From Paramoeba atlantica (lineage: Eukaryota; Discosea), in NCBI GenBank assembly GCA_977017575.1, contig CDRNVI010000004.1:310001-374000 (forward strand): a stretch of DNA of 64,000 bases. The letters run 5' to 3'. Each line of letters starts with the position of its first letter. The first letter of the stretch is position 1. The translations under genes and the position numbers were made by a program. Below, piece by piece: positions 19,567 through 30,800 of this stretch. A model generated the notes under the pieces. It did not search any database, was not told the DNA's origin, and saw only the letters and a program-made list of their open reading frames with translations.

Positions 19567-20546
19567 GGGACATAATAATATTTTGGCTTGGGGGTACGTT
19601 CGTTGACCTTCCCCCCTTCTCTCGTGAGAGAAACTACCTCCAAAAATAACTAGAACAGAACTTACAAGTAAATGAATAAATAAATAGATAAATAGATAAA
19701 TAAATACGCTAACCTGAAAATGTCTATAAGTATTTCGTATTGGCGCTACCCCCCATTGTATGGGGGTAGTTCTAACTAAGCTTACGCGTCTTTGTAAGCT
19801 AAATCTTATAATTCTATATATTTAATATTTGACCTACGATAGTGCTTTGCTCATTTGAGAACACAGCACAGTGCCGTTTAACTCCTGGAGGTGCATTATG
19901 AAATCTTGCACAACGATATCGCGATCACGCCCGCTAGCATCGGCCAGAGATTTCAGGAGAGCCAGGCCACTTTTGTTCATTGCTCCTCCGGCGAGTATTG
20001 ATACGCATGTAAATTTTTCATGAGGTATTAGATCCGAGTTAACATACGTGTCGACTTTGCGTTTTTCGGCTTCCTGCATTAGCTGATTGCTCCGTTTACC
20101 GAGATTCGTCTTGGATATTTCATTTATGATAGTGAGGTCATAGAATATCTCACCGGACGCCCAGTAAATTGCTAAGTCTGGTCCGCTGCGATGGAATGAT
20201 GCGGTTCCACACTTTTTCTGATGTTCATGTTTGCGCTGTTCATTCACCGATTCATTACATTTCAGGCATCGATAAGTGGTGAATTGTCTCGGTTCCCGCT
20301 CGCATGGGACTCCGGTCTGAAGACAGAGGTCGTAAATATGACGAACGAGAGCATGATGTCGCGTTGTCGCATTTGCGCCTGTGCATTTAACGCAACCGAG
20401 CAATCAACGTTCGTTGATTTCGTTGAGAAAATCCGGATTTTCGTTGAGTACTCAACGAACAAGCGGCAAAATCTCAGGAGCTACTCCTGATTCGTTTGCT
20501 TTGGAGCGTGTGAACACTCCCATGAAAGGTAAAAAAAGTAAATAAT

Positions 20547-20578
20547 CAACAAGGTACAGAAACTGTATCTTTATCGTT
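20547..20578 (-). other. Spliced-leader sequence at 5′ tip of B3
   Basis: All 32 nt are present, identical to A3, A6 and C3, followed by ATTATTTACTTTTTTTACC and the ATG at 20523. This links the RLE-B family to the same leader as RLE-A. Confidence 0.82.
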
Positions 20579-20931
20579 AAAGATTATTGTACGTGTGCTT
20601 CTCTCTAGATTCGTGGGAAGCAATTTGCGAAGCCCAACTACCTTGATAACAAATTTTAGTACCCATTTTGGCCGCGCGGGGGCCCCCGCGTGAGCGGGGG
20701 TGCGCGCGGCCGCGAAACGGCGAGGGCCCGCGTGAGCGAGCCTGAGCCGTACCCCGCGTAGGATTCCCCTGTGCGTCGTTAGTGGGAAGCAATTTGCGAA
20801 GCTCACTGAATTTCGTAGTTTTCGCTACGCAGGCGTATGATTTGTTATGATTTTATCTTTGTAAACTTATGAGGCAATAGTTTTAAGAATCCTTCCGCTT
20901 TTTGATAACTTTTCGGATTTGTTTTTGTCCT
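20579..20931. repeat. Spacer upstream of Merlin: 20-bp direct repeats around a GC-rich block
   Basis: GTGGGAAGCAATTTGCGAAG occurs at 20613-20632 and again at 20782-20801. Between them is a strongly GC-rich stretch with overlapping inverted repeats (GGGGGCCCCC, CGCGCGGCCGCG). No ORF is convincing. It could be the left flank of the Merlin element or an unrelated insertion. I found no clear terminal inverted repeat pair. Confidence 0.6.
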
Positions 20932-22119
20932 ATGGATCAACGTAGCAGCCAGGAGCATGATGCAGACCGAAACGAGCGAATGTTCGCCCGATTTATGGCT
21001 CTCCTGGAATCTGCTACTTACGAGCGGCCGCCTACTGGACTGCGTGATTTACCTCCTCCCGAACAAGAACAACTCGATTTCTCTACTTGGCGCAGGCGAC
21101 CTGTCCCTCCTCTTTGTCATGGTTGTCCAGCTTTTACATGTGTTTCTCATTGGCGGAGTATTACCGATGTCCCGCAAGGACGTGATGCAGAAGACTGGAT
21201 GCGGAATCATGATTTGTTTTTCCCACCCATTTGTCCTTCGCACGGGCTCCACTTTATGTCCGACGTTCCAGGGATACCAAATTTAAGTATGTGTGGGCAT
21301 CGAGAACCCGGCAAGGTGAACCGTTGCCGATTCAAAGTTTGTAAATGGTCACCATTTATTTCTCCCCGTACGCAACTTACTCCAGGGCAAGTCTTGCTCG
21401 TATGGGCAGACATTGCGAACAACATTTGCACGGGTCAAATAACGCGTAATCGTGGACTTGATCGCAAGGTGGTTCAGGATCTCCTGCACACTCTTGCTGA
21501 TGCAGCGCTCCGTAACGAAACAATGTCTGATTATGAATTCAGTCGAGTGCAGGTCGATGAGACCTTCATCGGCAAACGGAAGTATAATCGGGGCCGTAGA
21601 CAGCGGAAAAGGGGATGGTGGTTCGCAACTGTCACGGAGTCTCGTGGCACTGGTAAAACGGGGCGGACCCATTGGAAATTGGTGAAGCGTCGTGATACGC
21701 CTACCCTCCATGGCTTCATCATTCCCCATCTTGCCAGTGCGCGATCCGTGGTAGTCAGCGATTGTTGGGGGGCTTACAATGGTTTAGACCAAGTTTGTCG
21801 TCACTACTCCGTGAATCATAGTAAGGAGTTTGTGAACGAGAAGGGATATCATACTAATGGTGCTGAGAGTGTCCACAACACCATTAAGTATTGGGTAAGA
21901 CTCCAACACTATAATTTTGGGGCAACAACATTGGAGTTGCAGCGAAACGTCGCGCTCCAGTGTGTAAAGTATGGGGATACCCATAATGGACGCGAGCAGT
22001 CTTGGCAGAGTCGCTTTGTTAATATAATGAAGTGTATAAAAGACAACTACGGTTTTCCCGTTCCCGAAGAATTTGAGGAACTCAGTTCCGATAGTTGCGC
22101 ATCAGACTACGAGGGATGA
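20932..22119 (+). CDS. Merlin/IS1016 (ISXO2-like) family DDE transposase
   Basis: 395 residues from ATG 20932; a more upstream in-frame start would need a non-ATG codon. The N-terminal half has a Cys/His-rich segment (CHGCPAFTC, CPSHGLHF, CGHREPG, CRFKVCKWSPF) typical of Merlin proteins. The catalytic part shows QVDETFIGKRK (first Asp), VVVSDCWGAYNGL (second Asp) and HTNGAESVHNTIKYWVRL (Glu), the signature of the ISXO2/IS1016 superfamily. It would cut and paste a DNA transposon with short terminal inverted repeats and 8- to 9-bp target duplications. The frame is intact and of normal length. Terminal repeats are not obvious in the flanks, so the element boundaries stay open. This is the only DNA transposon gene in the window. 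Confidence 0.9.
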   Translation: MDQRSSQEHDADRNERMFARFMALLESATYERPPTGLRDLPPPEQEQLDFSTWRRRPVPPLCHGCPAFTCVSHWRSITDVPQGRDAEDWMRNHDLFFPPICPSHGLHFMSDVPGIPNLSMCGHREPGKVNRCRFKVCKWSPFISPRTQLTPGQVLLVWADIANNICTGQITRNRGLDRKVVQDLLHTLADAALRNETMSDYEFSRVQVDETFIGKRKYNRGRRQRKRGWWFATVTESRGTGKTGRTHWKLVKRRDTPTLHGFIIPHLASARSVVVSDCWGAYNGLDQVCRHYSVNHSKEFVNEKGYHTNGAESVHNTIKYWVRLQHYNFGATTLELQRNVALQCVKYGDTHNGREQSWQSRFVNIMKCIKDNYGFPVPEEFEELSSDSCASDYEG

Positions 22120-22224
22120 TGCTTTTTATAATATTTGTTCATACGCAGTCTTTTTTTTGTGTATTACTTATTTTGCTGGGACTCAGGGCTCAACCTGACT
22201 GGCTAAAAAAAAACAAGAAAAAAT

Positions 22225-22933
22225 AGCCCCAGTGCTTCAGCAGTGATCCGCAAAGTTGGGGAACGTCTCTCACATGCCTCGTGTGGGTTATTGACAGAAG
22301 GGGAAGCCACGAGCAGAATCTTTACGGAGCTGAACGTCACCCTCATGCGCCTTCAGGCGCGCATGATGGTTACTCGTTTACTTCCTGAGGATCCGCTCTC
22401 TCCTACGGAGGTGTAAACGTTCGTAAACGTCGACCGCGCCCCTTTTGGCACGGGAACACGTTTGCGCCCATGAAGAGCTGGTCGGGATGCTGGTCGAGTC
22501 GACAGAGTCTATACTCACGCCTAGCCCGCGAGGGCTAGGTACCCCAAGTGAGGTAGTACACGGGTAGTGAATCTCCTCCCCGTCGGCCAGCATCCTGTTT
22601 CGTGACCGTGTCGCTGTCGACACAGGCCCGCGCCTGCGCCCTCCCGTATAGCAAGGGAAGGGTTCACAAGTCAGGCCGTGGAGTGGTCGAAAGACCCGGT
22701 CCGGAACGCGCGAATGGATTGGGTCCGGATTGCTTGTTTTTATTTTTACTGTGTCTTATTTGTCGTATATACTTAGGGGAGATTGAATTGCTAGTTTTGG
22801 GCTGAGAAAAAAAAAAAAAAAGAAAAAGAAAATATACTTCTGTGGAAATGAAAAGAATTGCTAATTTGATTGCTTGTTTTAAATTCAAAAAACAAGACAA
22901 GAAAAAAAGAAAAAATAAAAAAAAATAAAAAAA
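22225..22933 (+). mobile_element. RLE-A LINE copy A4, 3′ end only
   Basis: The last 64 or so codons of an RLE-A protein (SPSASAVIRKVGERLSHASC…PTEV, stop at 22414-22416) followed by the RLE-A 3′ UTR with its hairpin (22520-22539) and a long A-rich tail (22888-22933). The sequence from 22225 is nearly identical to the end of A6 (from 49.18 kb), so A4 is a recent 5′-truncated relative of A6. The 105 bp between the Merlin stop and this copy hold no recognised feature. Confidence 0.88.
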
Positions 22934-23340
22934 ATGATTCCTCCCCGTCGGCCAGCATCCTGTTTCGTGACCGTGTCGCTGTCGACACAGGCCCGCGCCT
23001 GCGCCCTCCCGTATAGCAAGGGAAGGGTTCACAAGCCAGGCCGTGGAGTGGTCGAAAGACCCGGTCCGGAACGCGCGAATGGATTGGGTCTGGATTGCTT
23101 GTTTTTATTTTTACTGTGTCTTATTTGTCGTATATACTTAGGGGAGATTGAATTGCTAGTTTTGGGCTGAGAAAAAAGAAAAAGAAAATATACTTCTGTG
23201 GAAATGAAAAGAATTGCTAATTTGATTGCTTGTTTTAAATTCATATACCCCCCTAATGGACCTACTATGTACTTGGTTCGTCTACTGGGTCAAATTATAG
23301 AGGCAATGCCGCGATTCAAAAAAAAAAAATGAAAAAAAAA
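22934..23340 (+). mobile_element. RLE-A 3′ UTR copy
   Basis: Begins in the middle of the UTR (CTCCCCGTCGGCCAGC) directly after the A-rich tail of A4 and runs to the terminal GCAATGCCGCGATTC and a tail at 23318-23340. It has no coding sequence. The tail-to-body junction with A4 is one of several in the window where a truncated UTR follows immediately on another tail. Confidence 0.85.
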
Positions 23341-23341
23341 A

Positions 23342-25800
23342 TTGTTTTGGGCGCAAGAATACCATGCGAGCAAGGTTTAATCCTTCAAGGTATTGCCGGA
23401 GGATGCGCCGATAATTAGCGGGATAATGACGGAGGAGCTACGGAAAGCTGGGAAGCGACTCGCAAAAGGCGTAAACCCTGGCCCAACTGGAATGATAGAC
23501 GGGATTGTGCAACTCATGCTCGATGATGAGATTTCATGCACTAATCTTGCCCATATGATATCGGATCTAATCAACGGATTCGTGGATCACAGCGTTTTGT
23601 TTCGATTAAACCGAGCACGGCTCGTAGCCATTCCTAAATCCAACGGAGGAGTCAGACCAGTGGCAATGGGCGAGATATTTATGAAGCTTGCCGGCGTTAT
23701 ATTGCTCCAGCGCTAAGAACACACTTTGGGCCCTTTTTTTGCACCACTGCAACACGGCGTTTCGTCAAAGGCAGGATGCGAAAAAATCGTTCATAGACTG
23801 CATGAGCGTTTTAAGTCTGGACACGTCATTCTTTCCATTGACGCCAAAAACGCCTTCAACTCCCCGAATAGGGCGGATATCGCCAAACACGTATTTGCTT
23901 TTGGTACACTACGCCCGTTTCAACGGATCTTTCACGCTGAATACGGCCAACCATCAGAGCTACTGTATTACGGATCCGATGGAACGCTATTCGGAGTCAT
24001 TTCCAGCACATGTGGTTTGCGGCAAGGTTCCCCGCTGGCATCTCTATACTACTGCGCCTTCCTGCAGCCACTATTGGAGATTCTGAAACAAGAGTTTCCC
24101 GACATCGAAATATATGCGTTTATTGATGACGTGAACATGGCTTCGAAAAACTCACAATCATTGGCCAAAGCATTTGTAAGGCTCCAAGAAATGGTGAATG
24201 CTCACAACATTGAACTTGCTCCTGGAAAATGCGTGTGGTTTGGTGGACAGGAAAAAATCCCGATTCCAGAACAGCTTGCAAATGAAGGGGTCAAGGCTGC
24301 GTACGATTCTATAAAGATCCTTGGGGCACACCTTGGAGAAGATGAATCTGTAAAGTCGGGTTTGTTTCAGCAGCTTGTCAGGAATACCGAAGCCTTTCGC
24401 CGATTAAAACTTATGGGCGCCAACAATGTCTCACTTTTGCTACTTTCCAAAAGCATGAATGTGAGGCATCAATACGCCATAAGAGTGCACGAGCCAACGT
24501 TAACCGACGCGGTCTCTCTCAGTTTCGACAACAACGTCGAAAAAGTGCTGCACCAGTGGTTGGGAGAAATGACCAAAGAGCAAATCGAATTGGCTCGGCT
24601 GCCGCTAAAGAAAGGAGGCCTCGGTCTGACATCATGTCATAGTATTCGTGCGGCGTCATACGAAACTTCTCGTTACCTAGCTCTAGAGCGCAAAAACTCA
24701 ATTTCTGCTCGGGCGGGCAATGCGAGTAACGTATCCGCTATCATGGATAATGGAATGAGTCAAACAGCAGTGGTCGCCCCAATCGATGAAGTAACAACAG
24801 CCGCGCAATTGCACCAGAAAGCATACGAGGCTTTAAAGGATCACGATCCCAAGCTAGCCACAATATTAAATGCCACCACACGGAAAGGAATCTATGACTG
24901 GTTACAGTCTAATGCTAAATTTGTACCCACGCGTGCATTTCAGATTGCAATCATGACACGCCTTGGGATGCCTCATCCTCGACTCCCGAAATCGCTGCTG
25001 TGCCCCGGCTGTCGTATGTTACTCGACAACAAAACAGCTTTGCAGCACATCCCCGGATGCGTCCAATGTACAGGGCTTAATGCCACAGTGAAGCACAATC
25101 GGCTGGTTAAGTATATCTTCGATTTGGCGCAAAAGGCCGGTATACAATGTGAGAAAGAACCGCGATCTTTTTCGACTTGGCAATGCGGAATTTGCAAGAA
25201 TAAAGTGTTTCCAAGCAACAAAATGATTCATGACAAAACATGTGCCGGACGTCAGCTGTTTCGCTCAGGGCCTGATTTGGTGATATATTGGTCAACCGGG
25301 GAAATATTTTATGATCTAACTGTGGTGCACGAGCTATCGAACTCCAATCAAGCGAAATCTTGTTCCCAGCTTCTTACAGATGCAATCAAGCGGAAACGGG
25401 ATACATATGTGACATCCGGAAAAATTCCCGACTTCGCATTTCAGTGCATCCCAGTGCTGTCCTGCGGCTCTCTTCATCAAAATACGAGATCTCTGTTGCA
25501 TGTCCTATCCGACGCGGCACTCTTAAATCGTCGAGCAACTGAAATGGAGTTCAAGCTCCTACTTCAGGAACTGAATGGGACGGAAGTGTACGCCCAGTTG
25601 CGGAACCACTTATCCCCGCAAGGCAGCAGCAGGTACAGCATTTGAGCCAAATGTATCAACATAGTTTCGTTTCTCAATGCCTATATGTATTATTATATAC
25701 ATAATATCTATAGCGAATTCCCACTCAAAAATATATAAAAAGAATAAAAATTGCAAAGGAAGGCAATATTATCACTGCTTGCACTGATTCTTGAGGAGTT
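23342..25800 (+). mobile_element. RLE-B LINE copy B4, 5′-truncated
   Basis: Begins right after an RLE-A tail, carries the RT and endonuclease half of an RLE-B protein (to 25645) and an AT-rich 3′ UTR of about 155 bp. No poly(A) of its own is visible before the next RLE-A UTR at 25801. Amino-acid similarity to B5 is clear but far from identity, so B4 is another RLE-B subfamily. Confidence 0.85.
23384..25645 (+). pseudogene. RLE-B protein, RT and endonuclease part (B4)
   Basis: From FKVLPEDAPIISGI onward the frame matches B5. It has GPTGMIDGIVQLML, RLNRARLVAIPKSNGGVRPVA, the RT core (DAKNAFNSPNRADI with the first Asp; GLRQGSPLASLYYC; AFIDDVNMAS with the Asp pair), the region KKGGLGLTSCHS, and the C-terminal domain (CPGCRMLL…HIPGCVQCTG, TVKHN, SGPDLVIYWSTGEIFYDLTVVHE). 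One in-frame TAA (23714-23716) interrupts it at a position where B5 has Tyr; the frame is otherwise open on both sides. The N-terminal region is lost by 5′ truncation. Confidence 0.87.
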
Positions 25801-26198
25801 TCCTGTTTCGCGACCGTGTCGCTGTCGACACAGGCCCGCGCCTGCGCCCTCCCATATAGCAAGGGAAGGGTTCACAAGTCAGGCCGTGGAGTGGTCGAAA
25901 GACCCGGTCCGGAACGCGCGAATGGATTGGGTCTGGATTGCTTGTTTTTATTTTTACTGTGTCTTATTTGTCGTATATACTTAGGGGAGATTGAATTGCT
26001 AGTTTTGGGCTGAGAAAAAAGAAAAAGAAAATATACTTCTGTGGAAATGAAAAGAATTGCTAATTTGATTGCTTGTTTTAAATTCATATACCCCCCTAAT
26101 GGACCTACTATGTACTTGGTTCGTCTACTGGGTCAAAATATAGAGGCAATGCCGCGATTCATACTTCTCCCCCCTTATTAATTGCAAAAAAAAAAAAA
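25801..26198 (+). mobile_element. RLE-A 3′ UTR copy
   Basis: A UTR-only insertion starting at CCTGTTTCGCGACC and ending CTTATTAATTGC plus 13 A (26186-26198). It is nearly identical to the copy at 22.96-23.32 kb, which helps define the 3′ terminus of the family. Confidence 0.85.
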
Positions 26199-26408
26199 GC
26201 TTTAGTAGCTATTTCCACGAATGTTGCCTGTGCGCCGGCAGTGGATCGGTGCGGGCGAAATCCAAACTGATTTGAGCGAAGCATATTCTCAACGGCTGGT
26301 TGTATACGCTCTAGTACCATCCGGTTCATTACCTTTACCACATGGTTTAGGGGAGGTAGGGGGCACGAGATGGGATTACCATGGGGGCTTTTTTTTTTTG
26401 ATGCATAT

Positions 26409-26510
26409 GCGAGATTAACGTCATCGACGTAAGCATGGACGTTGACTTCCGACTACAAATTTGGCGCTACACCCTACAATCTATTCAAATCAAAACAAAA
26501 ACAAAAAACA
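26409..26510 (+). mobile_element. 102-bp insertion with 8-bp target duplication
   Basis: Flanked by ATGCATAT at 26401-26408 and 26511-26518. It starts GCGAGATTAACGTC and ends in an A-rich tail (CAAAACAAAAACAAAAAACA). The A-rich end suggests a short plus-strand SINE-like or truncated retroelement. No family match is visible. Confidence 0.6.
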
Positions 26511-26670
26511 ATGCATATCGGTCTCCAATTTGTAAGATCATTGAGATTCCCTTTCTTTGGAAGTGGCACTTGCAGAATCATCTTCCATTTATCCGCCGCG
26601 GCACCGGTACACATTACTTCATTTATTATGTTCAAGAGCATGCCAAGTGCTTCTTCGCTCTGAGCCAATG

Positions 26671-26839
26671 AGTTTTGAAGAGAAATTCAGCATACAGATG
26701 GATAGTAGGTTTAAAAGATAATGAGAAATACATGTATGTTAAAATATTTTGAGATATTTCAATAGCAGATTAATATTAGGACTCGAGTAGTATGTACTTG
26801 TGAAATTAATGTTTCTTTCCCGGAGAGCAATTCGGTAGT
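26671..26839. mobile_element. 169-bp insertion with 10-bp target duplication
   Basis: TGAGCCAATG occurs at 26661-26670 and 26840-26849, and the E1 RT frame (…EALSTLAQ / SEEALGML…) continues when the insert is skipped. The insert is AT-rich with no poly(A) and no obvious terminal inverted repeats. It could be a small non-autonomous DNA element or a retro-insert without a tail. Confidence 0.65.
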
Positions 26840-26849
26840 TGAGCCAATG

Positions 26850-27812
26850 TAGAGAGAGCCTCAATAGGAATGTTGTCGGAGCCTGAAGCTTTTCCAGATT
26901 TGACTTTTTGCAGAGAAATTCTGAGCTCCTTTAGGGTAAATTCCGTATCCTCAATACCAGTTAAGCTTTTATTACAGTTAGGGAAGTTTACCGGTTCGGA
27001 AATTTGATTTAATTGGTTACCTATCGTCTGAAAATGTCCTCTCACTCTGCACATACTGTCTCGAACATTTTCACCAAACATGGAGAATACTTTTCGATTT
27101 TCCCCTACAATATAGCGAATTGCTTGATACGCGCTTTTTGGACATTTATATAGCTTTTCTTGGATCACTTCACATTCTTCTTTCACGCATTCTTCAATTA
27201 TTTTTCCGTGTTCTCGAGCAAAGGTATCGAAAGTCCTTCGATTTCGAGCAATTTGCACAATAGTTTTCATATCAAGGGAATGCGAGTCAGTTTCCGAGTC
27301 AGGAGCTTTTCCAATATTGGCAATTTTCCTGGGTAACTTCTCTGCGGCGGAGTTGACTGCGGACGATAGCTTATCCCATAAAGCGGGGCCAATTGACCCT
27401 TCTCGTGACCGTTTATTTCCCCCCTGAATTGACTCCTCCACATTTTTCACGAATGTATCACATATGGTTTCGTTTCTCAAGGATCCCCAAAACGGTTGTA
27501 ACTTACCAGGTTTGCATGCCACTCTCCATTTTATATTTAATCCTGCTATTACTGCACAGTGTCTCGTAGGTATGGGAGCCAAAAGCACCTTCTGATACCG
27601 AAATGCTGAGCTGAAACGGGAATTTATTATGATATGATCAAGCTGTTTTGTTATACCATCAGGGTGTTTCGGCGTAGGTGGAAACCTATAAGTCCACTTT
27701 CTTTCTGCGCTGCAACATTGATGAGCCGATTTAGATCCAAGGGTTACCAAAAATTTGCGAAATTCTTGCGCTCTTTCCGAACAACATTTTCTGCCATTTG
27801 GATCTGTTGACT
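26850..27812 (-). pseudogene. APE-E protein fragment: endonuclease end and RT start (E1)
   Basis: The minus-strand frame gives TDPNGRKCC…LVTLGSKSAHQ, then KQLDHIIINSRF and RHCAVIAGLNIKW (the APE DHI and final His motifs). A linker of about 200 residues and the RT entry region FTLKELRISLQKVKSGKASGSDNIPIEAL follow. It aligns in order with residues 320-640 of the intact protein at 55.5-59.6 kb. The rest of the RT continues in the pieces to the left (LPKKGNLNDLTNWRPIC; MNRMVLERIQPAVENML…FGFRPHRSTAGAQ). It is a dead fragment split by several insertions. Confidence 0.82.
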
Positions 27813-27819
27813 CTTGTTG
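27813..27819 (+). other. Possible 7-nt remnant of the spliced leader at 5′ end of B5
   Basis: CTTGTTG precedes ACTTTTATTTTCTATTAC and the ATG at 27850. Seven nt are too few on their own, but the position and the T-rich leader match the other SL-bearing copies. Confidence 0.5.
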
Positions 27820-27849
27820 ACTTTTATTTTCTATTACTTTCTCACTTTC

Positions 27850-30800
27850 ATGGGCATGTTCACGCGGAGCCGGGAGAAAGAAACGGGAGTAGCTCCCGTC
27901 GTACAGCCTCTACCTCCGACCCGTCGCAGGAAGAAAACAATTGAGGAGAAACCGCCTGAGGCTCCGTCCGAACCGAGCGCTTCTCCTTCGCCGCCCCCGC
28001 CGCCCCCGCCGCCCTCACCACCCACGACTTTGTCCACTGAAACTCCGTCTCTTCCATCGCCCGTCCCCGCCGCATCGCGGTCACCTACTTCACCGCCACT
28101 TCCGCCGCCACTACCGCCGCCATCACCACCATCAACGCCATCTGAGTGTCCACAATCTCCTCCTCCGTCGATGCGTCGACCCCACTGCCGAAAAGTGACT
28201 GCAAAGTCACAATTAAGAACGCACTGCTGTCTTCAAATTTCTTCAATAGGCGAAACAAACAACTCAACCTTCTTCAGACAAGAGCTGACAAAGTGTCGCA
28301 AGACGAGAGCCCAACCATTCGTCACCCAGAAGGATGCATCAAAATAAGAACGAACACCGCTCGGAACACAGCATTTACGAACTGGAGCAAGGAACCAACG
28401 TACGCTCAGGCGGCCACCCCTCCACCAAAAGATCCCACTACTCTGGATGAACTCGTTTTACGACCGTTAAATCCGTCGGCCGTTGCCATGGACAGTTACC
28501 GTAAGAAGGCTAAAGTTCTGCAGGATGCTATCATCCAAAAGGAAAACGAGCACAACAAGAGTACAAAGAACGTCCAGGAAAACGGACGCGTACAAAACAA
28601 CGAACCGATTCAGTACGGCGAAATTGCGCCCAACGGCGACGAAGGTTTCCGACCTGACACATCGAGCGAAATACAGGTAATTAGCACGACTCCGGGCCCC
28701 AAAACCAAGGAGTATGGAAGTAACACCGAGTTCTACGACTGCATCACGCCAGACACACAAGAAAAGGACAAACCAACCGAAACAACAAATCAAGTCATCA
28801 GCATACTTTATAGCGAAGGAAATCCGGAACAAGACAACCACATCGGTGGCATCATAAAATCGATAAATCCAGACACCGAATTCCCCATTCCTTTCGAGCG
28901 CATACAGAAGTCTTGTTCTTCAATAAAAAAAGGAACCAAATGCACAGTGGCGTGGACATTCGATGAACAAACTTTTTTTTTTTTTTTTTTACGAGAAAAG
29001 TTCTGAAGTCACCGATACTTGTTTTTATTAATAAAGGTAAAGGTCTTAATAAAGGACATTAATAGATTATGATTATCACACTAAACACTTAATTCTTGCA
29101 CCTTCCTGTCGGCCAGGTGACTACGAAGCTGCGCATACACTTCGAGCCCATTTTGTTCTTGCAACCGTAATTTAAACTCCATCTCTGTTCTGTGGCGATC
29201 AAGGCACGCAGCGTCCGCCAAAGCATGGATGAGGAATCGGGTGTTCTGATACAAGGATCCGCAAGAAAAAACCGGCAAGCATTGGAAAGCTACGTCAGGG
29301 ATCTTTCCTGATTCTACGTATGTTTGATGCTTCCGTTTTATTGCTTCTTTTGCCAGGTTCGCGCATGTCTTACTAATGTTCGACGGCGCAAGCTCGTGAA
29401 TCACTGTAAGGTCGTAAAACAGTTCGCCTGTTGACCAATAAATCACGAGGTCAGGGCCTGACCTGAACAACTGCCGCCCTGAGCATGTCTTCTCATGAAT
29501 TCCCTGAACAAACCTCCTTGAACATCTCCGAAGGAACCGTAACACGATCCGCGAATCGGACCGGGGCGTCGAAACTACATTTGAGCTATAAAGGTCTGTT
29601 CGGCCATCGTGCAGAAGAAAGTTTTCCAGGTTTTCTTCCTCCGCAAGAAAATATCCGTGTATATCAGATCCGTTGGTACAGAGCTCCTCCAGCCATTGAC
29701 GAGAACCTTCCTATTGAGACCCGCGAAGAAACACATGTTAAAAAGGCCAGAGCGCTTAAGCTGGACACAGGAGCTGAAGACGTAGACCATCTCCCAATTC
29801 CAACCGCGAAAACCATTAGTCCTGATTTTATCTCCAGTGTGATTGCCATATACAGGGACATCATGCACATCTATGCAGAAAGCGACTACGTACAAAGAAA
29901 TCAAATTTGGAATAAAGTTTTGTCTGCAATGAAACTTTCATTAGCTTCTGTGCGTCAAGCCAATAGTAGACAACGGCGGCGAAGACCCATACAACAAGAG
30001 ACAGTTGAACACAATCAACCAGAAGACGAGTTTTTTCATGAGGACAAGCGAGCAATCAAACGGGCCACTCGTTTGGTGCTAGAAAACTGTACATCGAAGG
30101 CTTCAAGGATTTTGGACTGTTCTTTTCAGAAGAGCACGTTGACTGATCAAGAAAAAGTCCAAAAACTACGTGCACTTCATCCAGAACAAAACTGCAATTT
30201 CAAAGTTCCGGAAGATGCACCGATTATCGCAGGAATAGCCGTACAAGAATTAAGATGTGCAAGTAGACGACTGGCAAAAGGTGTGAGCCCTGGGCCTACA
30301 GGTACGACCGACAGCATCGTTAGACTTCTCATAGACGACGAGCCATGTTGCAATAGTCTTTGTCACATGATGAGCGATCTGATCAACGGATTCCTATCTA
30401 GACAAGTTCTACAGCGTCTAAATCGGGCAAGACTCGTAGCCATCGACAAGCCCAACGGGGGAGTACGCCCAGTAGCTATTGGAGAAATATTTAGCAAATT
30501 AGCTGGAATAATTCTGCTGCAAAGATACGAAAAGTCACTGGAACCCCTCTTTGTACCAATGCAACAAGGCGTATTCTCTCAAGCGGGGTGCGAACGAATC
30601 GTACACAAGTTGCGGGACCGCTGGCTTGACGGACACTCAATCCTGACTGTGGATATGCAAAATGCATTCAACTCACCCTCACGAGAGGAAATTGCAAAGT
30701 GCGTTTTTGCTTTCGCTACACTGAAACCCTTTCAAAGGTTCTTTGCGGCCGAATATTCAAATGCTTCCGAACTTTTATTTTATGGCTCCGATGGCAGCCT

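Larger units (their letters stand above)
19018..20578 (-). mobile_element. RLE-B internally deleted, SL-bearing derivative B3
   Basis: Minus strand: complete SL (20578-20547), leader, ATG at 20523 with the RLE-B N terminus MGVFTRSKANESGVAPEILP, then a jump straight to the C-terminal domain (LGCVKCTGANATTRHH…, ending 19834). The RT is missing. A short linker with inverted repeats (CGTTGA/TCAACG) and two in-frame stops joins the halves. The C-terminal part has CxxC, HxxxC and the RLE motif SGPDLAIYW…FYDLTIINE. The 3′ UTR carries CTTCCCCCCTTCTCTC with a paired GAGAGAA and ends at poly(T) 19018-19031. The layout is that of a non-autonomous LINE, comparable in principle to trypanosome RIME or NARTc. 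Confidence 0.8.

Noticed and set aside
20902-20931. Upstream non-ATG start for the Merlin transposase
   Set aside because: An ATG at 20932 gives a normal-length protein, and the preceding codons are not conserved family sequence that I recognise.
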